Positions 32,264 through 41,140 are shown, counted from the first letter of the stretch. The stretch is 64,000 nt of DNA from Micromonospora aurantiaca ATCC 27029 (GCF_000145235.1 NC_014391.1:186001-250000); one strand, 5' to 3'. The notes: generated by a model from the sequence alone, not told the origin. A program made the numbers and translations.

Positions 32264-34576
32264 TCAGTCGTCCAGCCAGTCGAGGCGTCGTCCGCTCCGG
32301 TCCGCCTGCCCGTCCGGGCGGGCGCGACCGGCCTGCGCCGGGTCGTTGGGGTAGCCGTTGTCGTAGCCGCCCCCGCGCTGCTGCGGCGGCTCCTGGCCGT
32401 AACCGCCCTGCTGGCCGTAACCGCCCTGCGGGTTCTGACCGTAGCCCTCGCCGTACCCGCCGCCCTGCTGGCCGTAGCCGCCCGCCTGGTGGCCGCCGTC
32501 GTAACCGCCACCGGCGTTGCCGTAGCCACCGGCCGGCGCGTCGCCGTACCCGCCCTGCTGACGAGTGCTGTCGTAGCCACCTGTCGCGCCGCTGTCGTAC
32601 CCCCCGGCGCCCTTGTCGTAGCCGGCCTGGGACCGGCTGTCGTAGCCGCCGGCGGGGTTGTCGTAGCCGCCCGCGGGCGCGTCGCCGTATCCGCCCTGCT
32701 GCCGGGTGCTGTCGTAGCCGCCGGCAGGGGCGTCGCCGTAGCCACCGGCGGGGGCGTTGTCGTACCCGCCGGTCGGGGCGTCGCCGTAGCCGCCGCCCGC
32801 CGCGCGACCGCCGCCGTAGGCCGGGGCGTCGCCGTACCCGCCGGTCGGGTTGTCGCCGTAGCCACCGCCCGCGGCGTTGCCGTAGGCGCCGGTGGGCTCG
32901 CCGTATCCGCCCTGCTGGCGGGTGCTGTCGTAGCCGCCGGTCGCGCCGTTGTCGTATCCGCCCGACGCGGCGCCGTAGCCACCGGCCGCGCCGTAAGCGT
33001 CGCCCTGCTCCGGGCCACGGCCGTACGGGGCCGAGCCGGACTGGTCGTAGCCGCGGTCCTGCTCCGGCTGGTAGGTGCTGGTGGGGTACGGGTCGGCCGC
33101 CGGTGCGTACTGCGTGCTGTCACCGGTGTAGCGGCCGGTGGGCTCGTCGAAGCGCTCGTTGCCGTAGCCGCCGCCCTGGGCCGCGTAGCCGGCCGCGCCA
33201 GCCGCGGCACCTGCGGCGTAGTCCGGGTTGCCGTAGCCGGCACCGGAGGAGGGTCCGTTGCCGTAGCCGCCGCCCGAGGAGGGCGCGTTGCCGTAGCCGC
33301 CCGCGCCGCCGTAACCGCCCTGGCCCGCTGCGTCGTCGCCGTAGCCGTAGCCGCCCTGGCCGCCGCCCGCGCCGTACGCCGGGCCGGGCGGCGCGCCGTA
33401 CGGGTCCGGCGGGACGTCGTCCACGACCGGCCGCTGGAGCATGGTGGGGGCGTCGCTGATCGAGGGGCCGCCGACCATCGTCGCGGCCGGGGCGCCCATG
33501 CCGTTCACCACGCGGGTCTGGTCGTCGGTGCCGTGGTACGCGCCCCGGGCCGCCGGGATCGCACCGGCCGCGCCGGGACCACCCGGACCGGTCGGTCCAC
33601 CCGGACCGTCGCCGTCGCCGTCGTCGCCCTCGTTCTTGCGGCGCATGTAGAGCAGCACGATGGTGCCCACGCCGACGGCGACGAACAGGCCGCCGAGCAG
33701 GATGAGCAGCCAGGAACCGAAGCCGCCGGAGTCCTCGTTCGCGGCCGGCTGCTGCGCGGCGGGCGCCTCGGCCGACGGGGTGTCGGTCGCCTCCTCGTCG
33801 AGCGGCTCCTCGGACGGCGGGGCGGACTCACTCGCCGACGGGGTGGCGCTCGGGCTCGCCGACGCCTTCACCTGGATGCTGAGCCGGACGCCGGTGACCG
33901 ACTGGCCGGCGTTCGCGTTGATCGACCGGGCGACCGGCGAGGCGCCGTCGGTGGAGGCGCCGAGGTCGATCCGGCCGGGCGCGATCGGGTTGGACTCGGA
34001 GCCGCTGAAGCTGAAGTTGCCGTTACCACTGGTGTTGGTGCGGCGTTCCTTGCCCGCGCTGTCGCGGAGCATGACGAGGGCGCCCTCGATCGGATCGCCG
34101 TCGGCGTTGACCACCTTGCCCGACACCGTCTTGACGGTCTGCGGCTGCTGCGACGGCGGTGCAGCAGCCCGCACCGTCAGCGAAAGTGCGGCGCTGTTCG
34201 AGTCAGTCGGCGTTTCTGCAGTGAACTGAACGTTTGCGCCATCGGTCGCCGACGCACCAGAGCTGGCCTTCAGCGTTACAGGCACGTTGCGCTGTCCGAC
34301 CACAGCAACTGGCGCATTGCAGCCAGCGCTGCAGGTGACGCCTGATGGCAGTCCGGCCACCCTGATCGTGACCTGGGTCGGACCGGAGTCGGTGACCTTG
34401 ACCCTCACCTGAATGGAGGCATCGCTGTCGGCGCTGATCGTCAGGGAGCTCGGGTTGACGCTGACTTCGGGGGGTTCCGCGAAGGCGGGAGCTGCGGGGA
34501 CGGTGAGCAGGGCGCCGAAGACCAGCGCTACGACCACACCGGCCCGCTGCTTCCAGGCACGTCGGTGTGTTGACAC
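32264..34576 (-). CDS. Exported single-span protein with Ig/carboxypeptidase-regulatory-like ectodomain and ~460-residue Gly/Tyr-rich cytoplasmic tail
   Basis: 770 residues. Signal peptide 1-33 (THRRAWKQRAGVVVALVFGA, cut near AFA/EPP). The ectodomain has a beta-sandwich with one Cys pair (TCSAGC) and then a carboxypeptidase-regulatory-like domain (VSGKVVNADGDPIEGALVML), then a Ser/Pro/Glu stalk. The membrane helix is at about 287-311 (GSWLLILLGGLFVAVGVGTI), followed by MRRK, which puts the tail inside. The tail is a low-complexity sequence of GGYGDAPAGGY, GGYDSTRQQ and GGYGNA-type repeats. No domain with known function. GTG 34576 has GGAAGGCGG upstream. It might be a surface sensor or scaffold, but this is inference. 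Monocistronic. Confidence 0.75.
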   Translation of the reverse strand: MSTHRRAWKQRAGVVVALVFGALLTVPAAPAFAEPPEVSVNPSSLTISADSDASIQVRVKVTDSGPTQVTIRVAGLPSGVTCSAGCNAPVAVVGQRNVPVTLKASSGASATDGANVQFTAETPTDSNSAALSLTVRAAAPPSQQPQTVKTVSGKVVNADGDPIEGALVMLRDSAGKERRTNTSGNGNFSFSGSESNPIAPGRIDLGASTDGASPVARSINANAGQSVTGVRLSIQVKASASPSATPSASESAPPSEEPLDEEATDTPSAEAPAAQQPAANEDSGGFGSWLLILLGGLFVAVGVGTIVLLYMRRKNEGDDGDGDGPGGPTGPGGPGAAGAIPAARGAYHGTDDQTRVVNGMGAPAATMVGGPSISDAPTMLQRPVVDDVPPDPYGAPPGPAYGAGGGQGGYGYGDDAAGQGGYGGAGGYGNAPSSGGGYGNGPSSGAGYGNPDYAAGAAAGAAGYAAQGGGYGNERFDEPTGRYTGDSTQYAPAADPYPTSTYQPEQDRGYDQSGSAPYGRGPEQGDAYGAAGGYGAASGGYDNGATGGYDSTRQQGGYGEPTGAYGNAAGGGYGDNPTGGYGDAPAYGGGRAAGGGYGDAPTGGYDNAPAGGYGDAPAGGYDSTRQQGGYGDAPAGGYDNPAGGYDSRSQAGYDKGAGGYDSGATGGYDSTRQQGGYGDAPAGGYGNAGGGYDGGHQAGGYGQQGGGYGEGYGQNPQGGYGQQGGYGQEPPQQRGGGYDNGYPNDPAQAGRARPDGQADRSGRRLDWLDD
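32380..33360 (-). repeat. Degenerate tandem codon repeats encoding GGYG/GGYD units
   Basis: Irregular 24-45-bp units encoding GGYGDAPAGGYD and GGYDSTRQQ. The STRQQGGYG(D/E) block occurs three times. Spacing and sequence vary, and the units are translated, so this is a coding repeat and not a CRISPR array. Confidence 0.7.
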
Positions 34577-34736
34577 GTCCACCGCCTTCCGGGTCTGATC
34601 CCCCCGTCGGCCGCTCGGCCGAGGTTGATCACTCACGGTACGAATAACGCCGTCGGCAACTATGCCTTGTCTGACCGGATCATCTCTACCCAGGGCCGCC
34701 GTCGGGCGGCCTTCTGCCGGGTCGTATCGTCCCGTC

Positions 34737-35090
34737 GTGTCCTCTCCGCACGCTTATTCCGAAGCGGTACGCGCCGCACTGGTGGCGCTGGACGAGGGGC
34801 GTACGCCCGAACGGCCGGTGCTCCGGGAGGCGGTCCGGACGCTCTTGGCTGCCCTCGCGGATCGCGCCCCCGGCCGATCGGTGGAGGTGCGCGTCCCACC
34901 CTACGGTGCGGTCCAGTGCGTGAGTGGTCCACGACACACCCGTGGTACGCCGCCGAACGTGGTGGAGATGGACCCGCCGACCTGGCTGGCGGTCGCCACC
35001 GGGCGCCAGGGATGGGCGGAAACGGTCACTGAGGGTCGCATCCGGGTTTCCGGGAACCGGGCTGACCTCTCCCCGTACCTCCCGATTTAG
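34737..35090 (+). CDS. Sterol-carrier-like small protein upstream of purF
   Basis: 117 residues. It resembles the short actinobacterial 'sterol carrier family' proteins that sit directly before purF: SPHAYSEAVRAALVAL at the N-terminus, then VEVRVPPYGAVQCVSGP and the conserved PPNVVEMDPPTWLAVATGR, followed by SGNRADLSPYLPI. Its role is unknown. GTG 34737 lacks a good SD, but a -10-like TATCGT ends seven bases before it, so a leaderless transcript is likely. A small hairpin (GAGCAG/CTGCTC, 35096-35115) follows the stop before purF. Confidence 0.75.
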   Translation: MSSPHAYSEAVRAALVALDEGRTPERPVLREAVRTLLAALADRAPGRSVEVRVPPYGAVQCVSGPRHTRGTPPNVVEMDPPTWLAVATGRQGWAETVTEGRIRVSGNRADLSPYLPI

Positions 35091-35258
35091 GCGTCGAGCA
35101 GGGCAAACTCTGCTCACGCTGAGCGGACGCTTCGTGACTGTCGGTGTCGACTGCTGGTCGCGTACACTGAGAGCCGACGACGGTCCCGGCCCATGCGTGC
35201 GGAGCTGCCCCCCTGACTCCGCCAGGCCAGTCCAGACCCCACTGCGAGGGAGCGGCAG

Positions 35259-36776
35259 GTGCCCCGAGGCGATGGCCGGCTGAGCCACGACCTTGACCCC
35301 CAGCGACCCGGCCCACAGGACGCGTGCGGCGTCTTCGGCGTCTGGGCGCCGGGTGAAGAGGTCGCCAACCTCACCTACTTCGGGCTCTACGCCCTCCAGC
35401 ACCGCGGTCAGGAGGCCGCGGGCATCGCGGTGAGTGACGGCTCCGGTGTCGTGGTCTACAAGGATCTCGGCCTGGTCGCCCAGGTGTTCGACGAGCCGAC
35501 GCTGGCGAGCCTGCGCGGGCACGTCGCGATCGGGCACGCGCGCTACTCCACCACCGGCGGCTCGACCTGGGAGAACGCCCAGCCGACCATCCGTGCCACG
35601 ACCGCCGGCACCACGATCGCGCTGGCGCACAACGGCAACCTGGTCAACACCGCCGAGTTGCAGCGCGAGGCCGCCGTGCGAGGGCTCGACTCGGACGGCT
35701 CGACGAACGACACCTCGCTGGTCACCATGCTGCTGGCGAGCCGGCCCGACCTGTCGGTCGAGGCGGCCGCGCTGGAGGTGCTGCCGCAGCTGCGCGGCGC
35801 GTTCAGCTTCGTCTTCATGGACGAGTCGACGCTCTACGCGGCGCGCGACGCGCACGGCGTACGCCCGCTGGTGCTCGGCCGGCTCGAACGCGGCTGGGTG
35901 GTGGCGAGCGAGACCGCCGCGCTGGACATCGTCGGCGCGAGCGTGGTGCGCGAGGTCGAGCCGGGCGAGCTGATCGCCATCGACGAGAACGGGCTGCGTT
36001 CCAGCCGGTTCGCCTCGCCCGAGCCCAAGGGCTGTCTCTTCGAGTACGTGTACATCGCCCGGCCGGACGCCACCATCGCCGGCCGCAACGTGCACGCCGC
36101 GCGGGTGCAGATCGGCCGCCAGCTCGCCAAGGAGCATCCGGTCGAGGCCGACCTGGTGATCCCGGTGCCGGAGTCCGGCACGCCGGCCGCGATCGGCTAC
36201 GCCGAGGAATCAGGCATCACGTACGGCCAGGGCCTGATGAAGAACCCGTACGTCGGTCGCACGTTCATCCAGCCCTCGCAGACGCTGCGCGCGCTCGGCG
36301 TCCGGCTGAAGCTGAACCCGCTGCGGCAGAACGTACGCGGCAAGCGCCTGGTGGTGGTGGACGACTCGATCGTGCGGGGCACCACCCAGCGGGCGATCGT
36401 CCGGCTGCTGCGCGAGGCGGGCGCGCTGGAGGTCCACGTCCGGATCTCCTCGCCGCCGGTGAGCTGGCCCTGTTTCTACGGCATCGACTTCGCCACCCGC
36501 GCCGAGCTGCTCGCCAACGGGCTCGACAACGACGGCATCCGGCGGTCCATCGGCGCCGACTCGCTCGGTTACGTATCGCTGCCCGGTCTCATCGCCGCGA
36601 CCGAGCAGCCGAAGAGCCGGCTCTGCCGGGCGTGCTTCGATGGGGAGTACCCGATCGAACTGCCGGCCGGGAACCTGATCGGCAAGCACGTGCTCGAAGG
36701 AGTGGGACGCCGGGTCGCCGCCGAGGCGGCCGGGCCGACCGGTCCGCTCGTCGCCACACCGACCCACCACCCGTAG
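35259..36776 (+). CDS. purF: Amidophosphoribosyltransferase
   Basis: First committed enzyme of purine synthesis. 505 residues. The propeptide is followed by the nucleophile Cys in DACGVFGVWAPGEEV, then the Ntn-type glutaminase domain (GHARYSTTGGSTWENAQP, HNGNLVN) and the phosphoribosyltransferase signature VVVDDSIVRGTTQ. Cysteines in GCLFEYVYIARPD, WPCFYG and CRACFDG fit the Fe-S cluster type of Bacillus PurF. GTG 35259 has GAGGGAG upstream. A -10-like TACACT lies near 35162. Followed by purM (57-bp gap). Confidence 0.96.
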   Translation: MPRGDGRLSHDLDPQRPGPQDACGVFGVWAPGEEVANLTYFGLYALQHRGQEAAGIAVSDGSGVVVYKDLGLVAQVFDEPTLASLRGHVAIGHARYSTTGGSTWENAQPTIRATTAGTTIALAHNGNLVNTAELQREAAVRGLDSDGSTNDTSLVTMLLASRPDLSVEAAALEVLPQLRGAFSFVFMDESTLYAARDAHGVRPLVLGRLERGWVVASETAALDIVGASVVREVEPGELIAIDENGLRSSRFASPEPKGCLFEYVYIARPDATIAGRNVHAARVQIGRQLAKEHPVEADLVIPVPESGTPAAIGYAEESGITYGQGLMKNPYVGRTFIQPSQTLRALGVRLKLNPLRQNVRGKRLVVVDDSIVRGTTQRAIVRLLREAGALEVHVRISSPPVSWPCFYGIDFATRAELLANGLDNDGIRRSIGADSLGYVSLPGLIAATEQPKSRLCRACFDGEYPIELPAGNLIGKHVLEGVGRRVAAEAAGPTGPLVATPTHHP

Positions 36777-36833
36777 CACCACCGACGCGGGTCCGGCCGC
36801 TCCGGGCCCGCGGGAACCACAAAGGGGAGAACC

Positions 36834-37988
36834 GTGACGCACGTGTCCGAGCGCAGCGGCGCAGGATCCAGCCCGACGGGCGCCGGCGGCGACCGCCAGC
36901 CCTGGTCGGCGGGTTCCGGCCGGACGCAGCGCAAACGCTCGGTCTCGTACGCCGACGCCGGGGTGTCGATCGAGGCGGGCGACCGCGCGGTCGAGCTGCT
37001 CAAGTCGAAGGTCAAGGAGACCCGGCGCCCCGAGGTCATGGGTGACCTGGGCGGCTTCGCCGGCCTGTTCCGGCTGGACACGAAGAAGTACAAGAACCCG
37101 ATCCTGGCCTCCTCGACCGACGGCGTGGGCACCAAGCTGGTGATCGCCCAGCAGCTCGACATCCACGACACGGTCGGCATCGACCTGGTCGCCATGGTCG
37201 TCGACGACCTGGTGGCCTGCGGCGCCGAGCCGCTGTTCCTGCTCGACTACATCGCCACCGGCGAGGTCGTGCCGGACAAGGTCGCCGAGATCGGCGCGGG
37301 CATCGCGGACGGCTGCCGGTACGCCGGCTGCGCGCTGCTGGGTGGCGAGACCGCCGAGCACCCGGGCGTGCTGCGCCCCGACGAGTACGACATCTCGGCC
37401 ACCGGCGTCGGCGTGGTGGAGGAGAGCGAGATCCTCAGCCCGGAGCGCGTCGAGGTGGGCGACGTGGTGATCGCCATGCGCTCGTCCGGCCTGCACTCCA
37501 ACGGCTACTCCCTGGTCCGGCACGTGCTGCTCGGCGCCGGCCGGATGCGGCTGGACGTGGTGATCGACGACTTCGGCCGTCAGCGGACGCTCGGCGAGGA
37601 GTTGCTCACCCCGACCAAGATCTACGCACAGGACTGCCTCAAGCTGATCGCCGAGGCCGAGGTGCGGGCGCTGGCCCACGTCACCGGCGGCGGCATCCCC
37701 GGCAACCTGGTCCGGGTGCTGCCCGAGCACGTCGACGCCGTGGTGAACCGCTCCACCTGGAAGCCGCAGCCGATCTTCGACCTGATCCAGTCCAAGGGCC
37801 GAATCGAGGACCCGGAGATGGAGGCGACCTTCAACATGGGCGTCGGCATGTTCGCGATCGTCTCCGCCGAGGACGCCGACCGCGCGCTGGCCACCCTGAC
37901 CGGCCGGGGTGTGGACGCCTGGCAGGCCGGCGAGATCATCGAGGGGTCCGGCAACGTGCAGATGGTCGGGCAGCACACCCGAGGCTGA
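36834..37988 (+). CDS. purM: Phosphoribosylformylglycinamidine cyclo-ligase (AIR synthetase)
   Basis: ATP-dependent ring closure of FGAM to AIR. 384 residues, with SYADAGVSIEAGDRAVELLK, ASSTDGVGTKLVIAQQL, DLVAMVVDDLVACGAEPLFLLDY (in part), GGETAEHPGVL and HVTGGGIPGNL. The N-terminal ~36 residues (Ser/Gly/Arg-rich) are an extension beyond the usual start of the fold. GTG 36834 has AAAGGGGAG upstream. It follows purF. Confidence 0.96.
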   Translation: MTHVSERSGAGSSPTGAGGDRQPWSAGSGRTQRKRSVSYADAGVSIEAGDRAVELLKSKVKETRRPEVMGDLGGFAGLFRLDTKKYKNPILASSTDGVGTKLVIAQQLDIHDTVGIDLVAMVVDDLVACGAEPLFLLDYIATGEVVPDKVAEIGAGIADGCRYAGCALLGGETAEHPGVLRPDEYDISATGVGVVEESEILSPERVEVGDVVIAMRSSGLHSNGYSLVRHVLLGAGRMRLDVVIDDFGRQRTLGEELLTPTKIYAQDCLKLIAEAEVRALAHVTGGGIPGNLVRVLPEHVDAVVNRSTWKPQPIFDLIQSKGRIEDPEMEATFNMGVGMFAIVSAEDADRALATLTGRGVDAWQAGEIIEGSGNVQMVGQHTRG

Positions 37989-38091
37989 TCACCCTGCGCC
38001 GATCGGCCGGGCACGTGATCGGGGGTTCACCCGAGCGGTCGCCGCGGCCTAGCCTGGAGGTTCGGTTTTCAGGCAGGCGGGGGAGGTGCTG

Positions 38092-39207
38092 ATGGCTGCG
38101 CGCACGCCCGGAGGGATGCGGGGCATCTCTGCCGTCCCGTCGTACGTGGTGATGCAGCCGACGACGCTGTGCAACCTCGACTGCGCCTACTGCTACCTCC
38201 CCTTCCGGGCGGTCGACAGGCGGATGCCGGTGGCCGTCGCCGAGGCGGTGGCGGCGTCGGTGAACCCGTGGGCGGCGGGCGGTCGCTTCTCCGTGGTCTG
38301 GCACGGCGGGGAGCCGCTCGCTGCGGGCCGGGAGCACCTGGCCGCGCTGCTGGCGCCGTTCGGGCCCGACGTCGAGCACCACGTGCAGACGAACGCCACC
38401 CTGATCGACGACGCCTGGTGCGCGTTCTTCGCCGAGCACCGGGTGCGGGTCAGCATCAGCGTGGACGGGCCGCGGGCGCGCAACGGCGAGCGGGTCACCC
38501 GGGGCGGGCGGCCCGCGTACGACCGGATCGTGGCGGGTGTGGCGGCGCTGCGCCGCCACGGCCTGCCGTTCTCGGCGCTCGCGGTGGTCTCGCGGCCGGA
38601 ACCGGGCCTGGCGACCGAGCTGTACGACTACTTCCTCGACCTGGGCTGCGACGTGCTCGGCGTCAACATCGAGGAGACCGAGGGCGTCAACACCCGGACG
38701 AACGCGCGCGACGAGGGCGCGGTCACCGGGTTCTGGGCGGAGCTGGTGGCGGCCTGGCGCCGGGATCCCCGGATCCACCTGCGTGAGGTGGAGTGGTCGC
38801 TGCGGTACGCGGGCGCGGTCCTGGCCGGCACCGCCGACGACCTGCTGCCCCGGAGCCTCGACCCGATCCCGACGGTCGGGCACGACGGCTCGGTGGTGGT
38901 GCTCTCGCCGGAGCTGGCCGGCTTCACCGACCCCCGGTACGGCGACTTCGCCAGCGGGAACGTGCTGACCACGCCGCTGGGCGACATCCTCGCGGGCGCG
39001 GCCGGTACGCCGTGGGTGGGCGAGTTCCTCACCGGCGTGGAGGCGTGCCGGGCGTCCTGCGCGTACTTCGGGTTCTGTGGCGGCGGGCACGCCGCCAACC
39101 GCTACTTCGAGCTGGGGCGTTTCGACGGTACGGAGACCGAGCACTGCCGTAACAGCAAGATCCGCCTACTGGAGGGAGTGTTGGAGCATGCCCGAGACCA
39201 TCAGTGA
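38092..39207 (+). CDS. Radical SAM/SPASM peptide maturase, probably cyclophane-forming (AmcB-like)
   Basis: 371 residues. The radical SAM cluster motif CNLDCAYCY gives Cys27, Cys31 and Cys34. Then come the SAM-binding GGEPL motif (VWHGGEPLAAG) and a core TIM-barrel pattern (HVQTNATLIDD, VSISVDGP). A C-terminal SPASM-like region has CRASCAYFGFCGGG and a late Cys (TEHCRNS). The adjoining 70-residue gene encodes a matching precursor peptide, so the predicted job is cross-linking aromatic residues to residues two positions later, as in three-residue cyclophane (triceptide) systems. ATG 38092 has GGGGGAGG upstream. The gene lies between purM and DUF3073. Confidence 0.85.
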   Translation: MAARTPGGMRGISAVPSYVVMQPTTLCNLDCAYCYLPFRAVDRRMPVAVAEAVAASVNPWAAGGRFSVVWHGGEPLAAGREHLAALLAPFGPDVEHHVQTNATLIDDAWCAFFAEHRVRVSISVDGPRARNGERVTRGGRPAYDRIVAGVAALRRHGLPFSALAVVSRPEPGLATELYDYFLDLGCDVLGVNIEETEGVNTRTNARDEGAVTGFWAELVAAWRRDPRIHLREVEWSLRYAGAVLAGTADDLLPRSLDPIPTVGHDGSVVVLSPELAGFTDPRYGDFASGNVLTTPLGDILAGAAGTPWVGEFLTGVEACRASCAYFGFCGGGHAANRYFELGRFDGTETEHCRNSKIRLLEGVLEHARDHQ

Positions 39208-39400
39208 CACCGACCGGGAGGCGGTCGCCGACCGGGTGCGGGACGCCGCTGCGGGGCTTACCGCTCTGCTTCGGGAGGCGGAGGCGGCGCGGCTGCTGCG
39301 GGCGGAGGTGTCGGGCGGCGACGGCGCCGACGCGGTGTGCGCGTGGAACCACTTCGAGAACATCCCGACGTTCTACAACTGGAACAACCGGCCACGCTGA
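39188..39400 (+). CDS. RiPP precursor peptide with multiple candidate cyclophane motifs (AmcA-like)
   Basis: 70 residues: a helical, Ala/Arg/Glu-rich leader (residues 1-50) and a core from Cys51, CAWNHFENIPTFYNWNNRPR. The core has four aromatic-X-X triplets (W53-N-H, F56-E-N, F62-Y-N, W65-N-N), the substrate pattern of cyclophane-forming radical SAM enzymes. The ATG at 39188 overlaps the maturase 3' end by 20 bp in another frame, so the two are co-translated. It closely resembles what I recall of the actinobacterial 'multiple cyclophane' (Amc) precursors. No protease or exporter is next to it. A GATCA hairpin (H5) follows. Confidence 0.85.
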   Translation: MPETISDTDREAVADRVRDAAAGLTALLREAEAARLLRAEVSGGDGADAVCAWNHFENIPTFYNWNNRPR

Positions 39401-39414
39401 GGGAACGGTTCCGC

Positions 39415-39474
39415 GATCAAGGACCTGCCGGCGCGTCGGAGCGGGCGCCCCGGAGCGCCGGCAGGTCCCTGATC
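39415..39474. repeat. GATCA-family hairpin, copy H5 (3' of the RiPP precursor)
   Basis: 20-bp arms GATCAAGGACCTGCCGGCGC (39415-39434) and 39455-39474, with one mismatch. It begins 15 bases after the precursor stop and probably terminates that transcript. Confidence 0.8.
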
Positions 39475-39508
39475 GTCGGTCGTACGCCGGCTCAGCAGAG
39501 CACATGCG

Positions 39509-39536
39509 TGAGCACGCGGGGGTTACCGCGTGCTCA
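39509..39536. terminator. Terminator of the DUF3073 gene
   Basis: Perfect 11-bp stem TGAGCACGCGG / CCGCGTGCTCA with loop GGGTTA, 14 bases after the DUF3073 stop on the minus strand. Confidence 0.7.
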
Positions 39537-39550
39537 GATGTGACCGGAGG

Positions 39551-39766
39551 TCAGCGGGTCGGACGAGCCCAGGTGTCCGGGTCGTCGTCCGCGTGGTCCT
39601 CGTCATCGTCGTCGACATACTCTTTGTAGTCGTCGTCGAAGTTGTGCTCAGACTTTCCACTACCCGCCAGTTCGCGCTGCAAGGCGGTTAGGTCGGTGTT
39701 CGGGGAGTGGTACTTCAACTCCCGGGCCACCTTCGTCTGCTTGGCCTTAGCACGGCCGCGCCCCAT
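39551..39766 (-). CDS. DUF3073 family protein
   Basis: 71-residue conserved actinobacterial protein. The basic N-terminus MGRGRAKAKQTKVARELKYH is diagnostic. The C-terminal half is very acidic (FDDDYKEYVDDDDED). It is always found near purM in actinobacteria and has no known function. The charge pattern suggests an RNA- or ribosome-associated role, but this is a guess. The ATG at 39766 is used rather than a longer in-frame start because the family begins with MGRGRAK. Confidence 0.9.
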   Translation of the reverse strand: MGRGRAKAKQTKVARELKYHSPNTDLTALQRELAGSGKSEHNFDDDYKEYVDDDDEDHADDDPDTWARPTR

Positions 39767-40016
39767 GGCTCGACCCCCTCGCACAGAATGCGGGGCAGCC
39801 CGAAGGCGGGCCCCGATGACGTCAGGCATCTCTCGTGGCTCTTACGGTACATGGGGATGCCATCGTTCGGCACCTCGGGTCACCGTCGACCGGACCTGCG
39901 CGTCGCAGTGGTCCAGCCGTCACAAAGTGTACCGGGTAAGGGGTAAGCCCCGGGGCTGGCCATGACACCGGACATACCGGTACTAACGAGCCCGAGAATC
40001 AGCTTAACGCGCGCCG
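39767..40016. other. Upstream region of DUF3073
   Basis: About 250 bp with lower GC than its surroundings and no gene seen. It should hold the DUF3073 promoter. The right end joins the vdh terminator. Confidence 0.4.
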
Positions 40017-40051
40017 CCTCCGGGGGTGGAGCGCCGCCCCGCCCCCGGAGG
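40017..40051 (-). terminator. Terminator of vdh
   Basis: 10-bp stem CCTCCGGGGG / CCCCCGGAGG with a 15-base loop, 7 bases after the vdh stop on the minus strand. Confidence 0.65.
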
Positions 40052-40057
40052 TGAGCT

Positions 40058-41140
40058 TCACCGCAGATGGATCGTGCGCAGCCGGCCGACCTCGGCCATC
40101 CGCCGCTCGGCGAGCCGGTCCGCGGCGACCGCCGGCGGCACGCCCTCGTCGTCCGCGAGCTGGAGGATCTGCCGGGTGGTGTCGAAGATCCGGGTCGCGC
40201 GCAGCTTGGCCCGGTCGAAGTTGAAGCCCTCGATCTCGTCGGCCACCTGGATCACGCCACCGGCGTTCACCACGTAGTCCGGCGTGTAGAGGATGCCCCG
40301 GTCCGCGAGCACCTTCTCGATGCCCGGGTGGGCGAGCTGGTTGTTCGCCGCCCCGGTGACCACCTTCGCCCGCAGCACCGGCACGGTGTCGTCGTTCAGC
40401 GCGCCGCCGAGCGCGCACGGGGCGTACACGTCGATGTCGGAGGTGACCAGCGCCTCGGTGTCGTCGACCAGGGTGACCTGCGGGTGGGTGGTGCGCGCCC
40501 ACTCCAGGGCGCGCGGGCTGACATCGGTCGCCACGACCTCGGCGCCGTCGTCGAGCAGGTGGGCGGTCAGGTACTTGCCGACCTTGCCCAGCCCGGCCAC
40601 GCCGACCCGGCGGCCGGCCAGCGTCGGGCTGCCCCAGACGTGCTCGGCGGCGGCCCGCATGCCCTGGAACACGCCCCAGGCGGTGAGGATCGAGGAGTCG
40701 CCCGCGCCGCCGTGCTCCACGCTGCGGCCGGTCACGTAGCGGGTCTCCCGGGCGATCACGTCCATGTCCGCCACGTAGGTGCCCACGTCGCAGGCGGTGT
40801 AGTAGCGGCCGTTCAGCGCCTCGACGAAGCGGCCGTACGCGCGCAGCAGCGCCTCGCTCTTGATCTGCTCGGGGTCACCCCAGATGACCGCCTTGCCGCC
40901 ACCGAGGTCGAGGTTCGCCAGGGCGTTCTTGTAGGCCATGCCGCGGGAGAGGTCGAGCACGTCGGCGAGGGCCTCGGCCTCGCTGGCGTACGGGTAGAAC
41001 CGGGTGCCGCCGAGCGCGGGGCCCAGCGCGGTCGAGTAGATCCCGATGATCGCCTTCAGGCCGGACTGCTTGTCCTGGCAGAACACGACCTGCTCATGCC
41101 CCGTGGAGACGGGGTCGTCGGTACTGGCGAATACGCCCAT
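40058..41140 (-). CDS. vdh: Valine (branched-chain amino acid) dehydrogenase
   Basis: NAD-dependent oxidative deamination of branched-chain amino acids. 360 residues, of Glu/Leu/Phe/Val dehydrogenase type. Seen: [20 protein letters not shown], the GGTRFYPY loop, [20 protein letters not shown] with the catalytic Lys, [15 protein letters not shown], the Rossmann motif [11 protein letters not shown], and [10 protein letters not shown]...[15 protein letters not shown] ending ([15 protein letters not shown]). It is closest in pattern to Streptomyces Vdh. ATG 41140. It is divergent from the 41316 gene and supplies 2-oxo acids for branched fatty acids and polyketides. Confidence 0.93.
   Translation of the reverse strand: MGVFASTDDPVSTGHEQVVFCQDKQSGLKAIIGIYSTALGPALGGTRFYPYASEAEALADVLDLSRGMAYKNALANLDLGGGKAVIWGDPEQIKSEALLRAYGRFVEALNGRYYTACDVGTYVADMDVIARETRYVTGRSVEHGGAGDSSILTAWGVFQGMRAAAEHVWGSPTLAGRRVGVAGLGKVGKYLTAHLLDDGAEVVATDVSPRALEWARTTHPQVTLVDDTEALVTSDIDVYAPCALGGALNDDTVPVLRAKVVTGAANNQLAHPGIEKVLADRGILYTPDYVVNAGGVIQVADEIEGFNFDRAKLRATRIFDTTRQILQLADDEGVPPAVAADRLAERRMAEVGRLRTIHLR

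Noticed and set aside
32380..33360. Regularly spaced repeats that might be a CRISPR array
   Set aside because: Units vary in length and sequence, are multiples of three and are translated. No cas genes and no unique spacers of constant length.
32489..34345. Plus-strand frame of 618 codons rich in Val/Ala/Arg
   Set aside because: Antisense of the Gly/Tyr-rich protein gene. It only mirrors its repeats.
37982..38030. Seventh GATCA hairpin after purM
   Set aside because: Only a 6-bp GATCAC/GTGATC match. Too short to count with the family.
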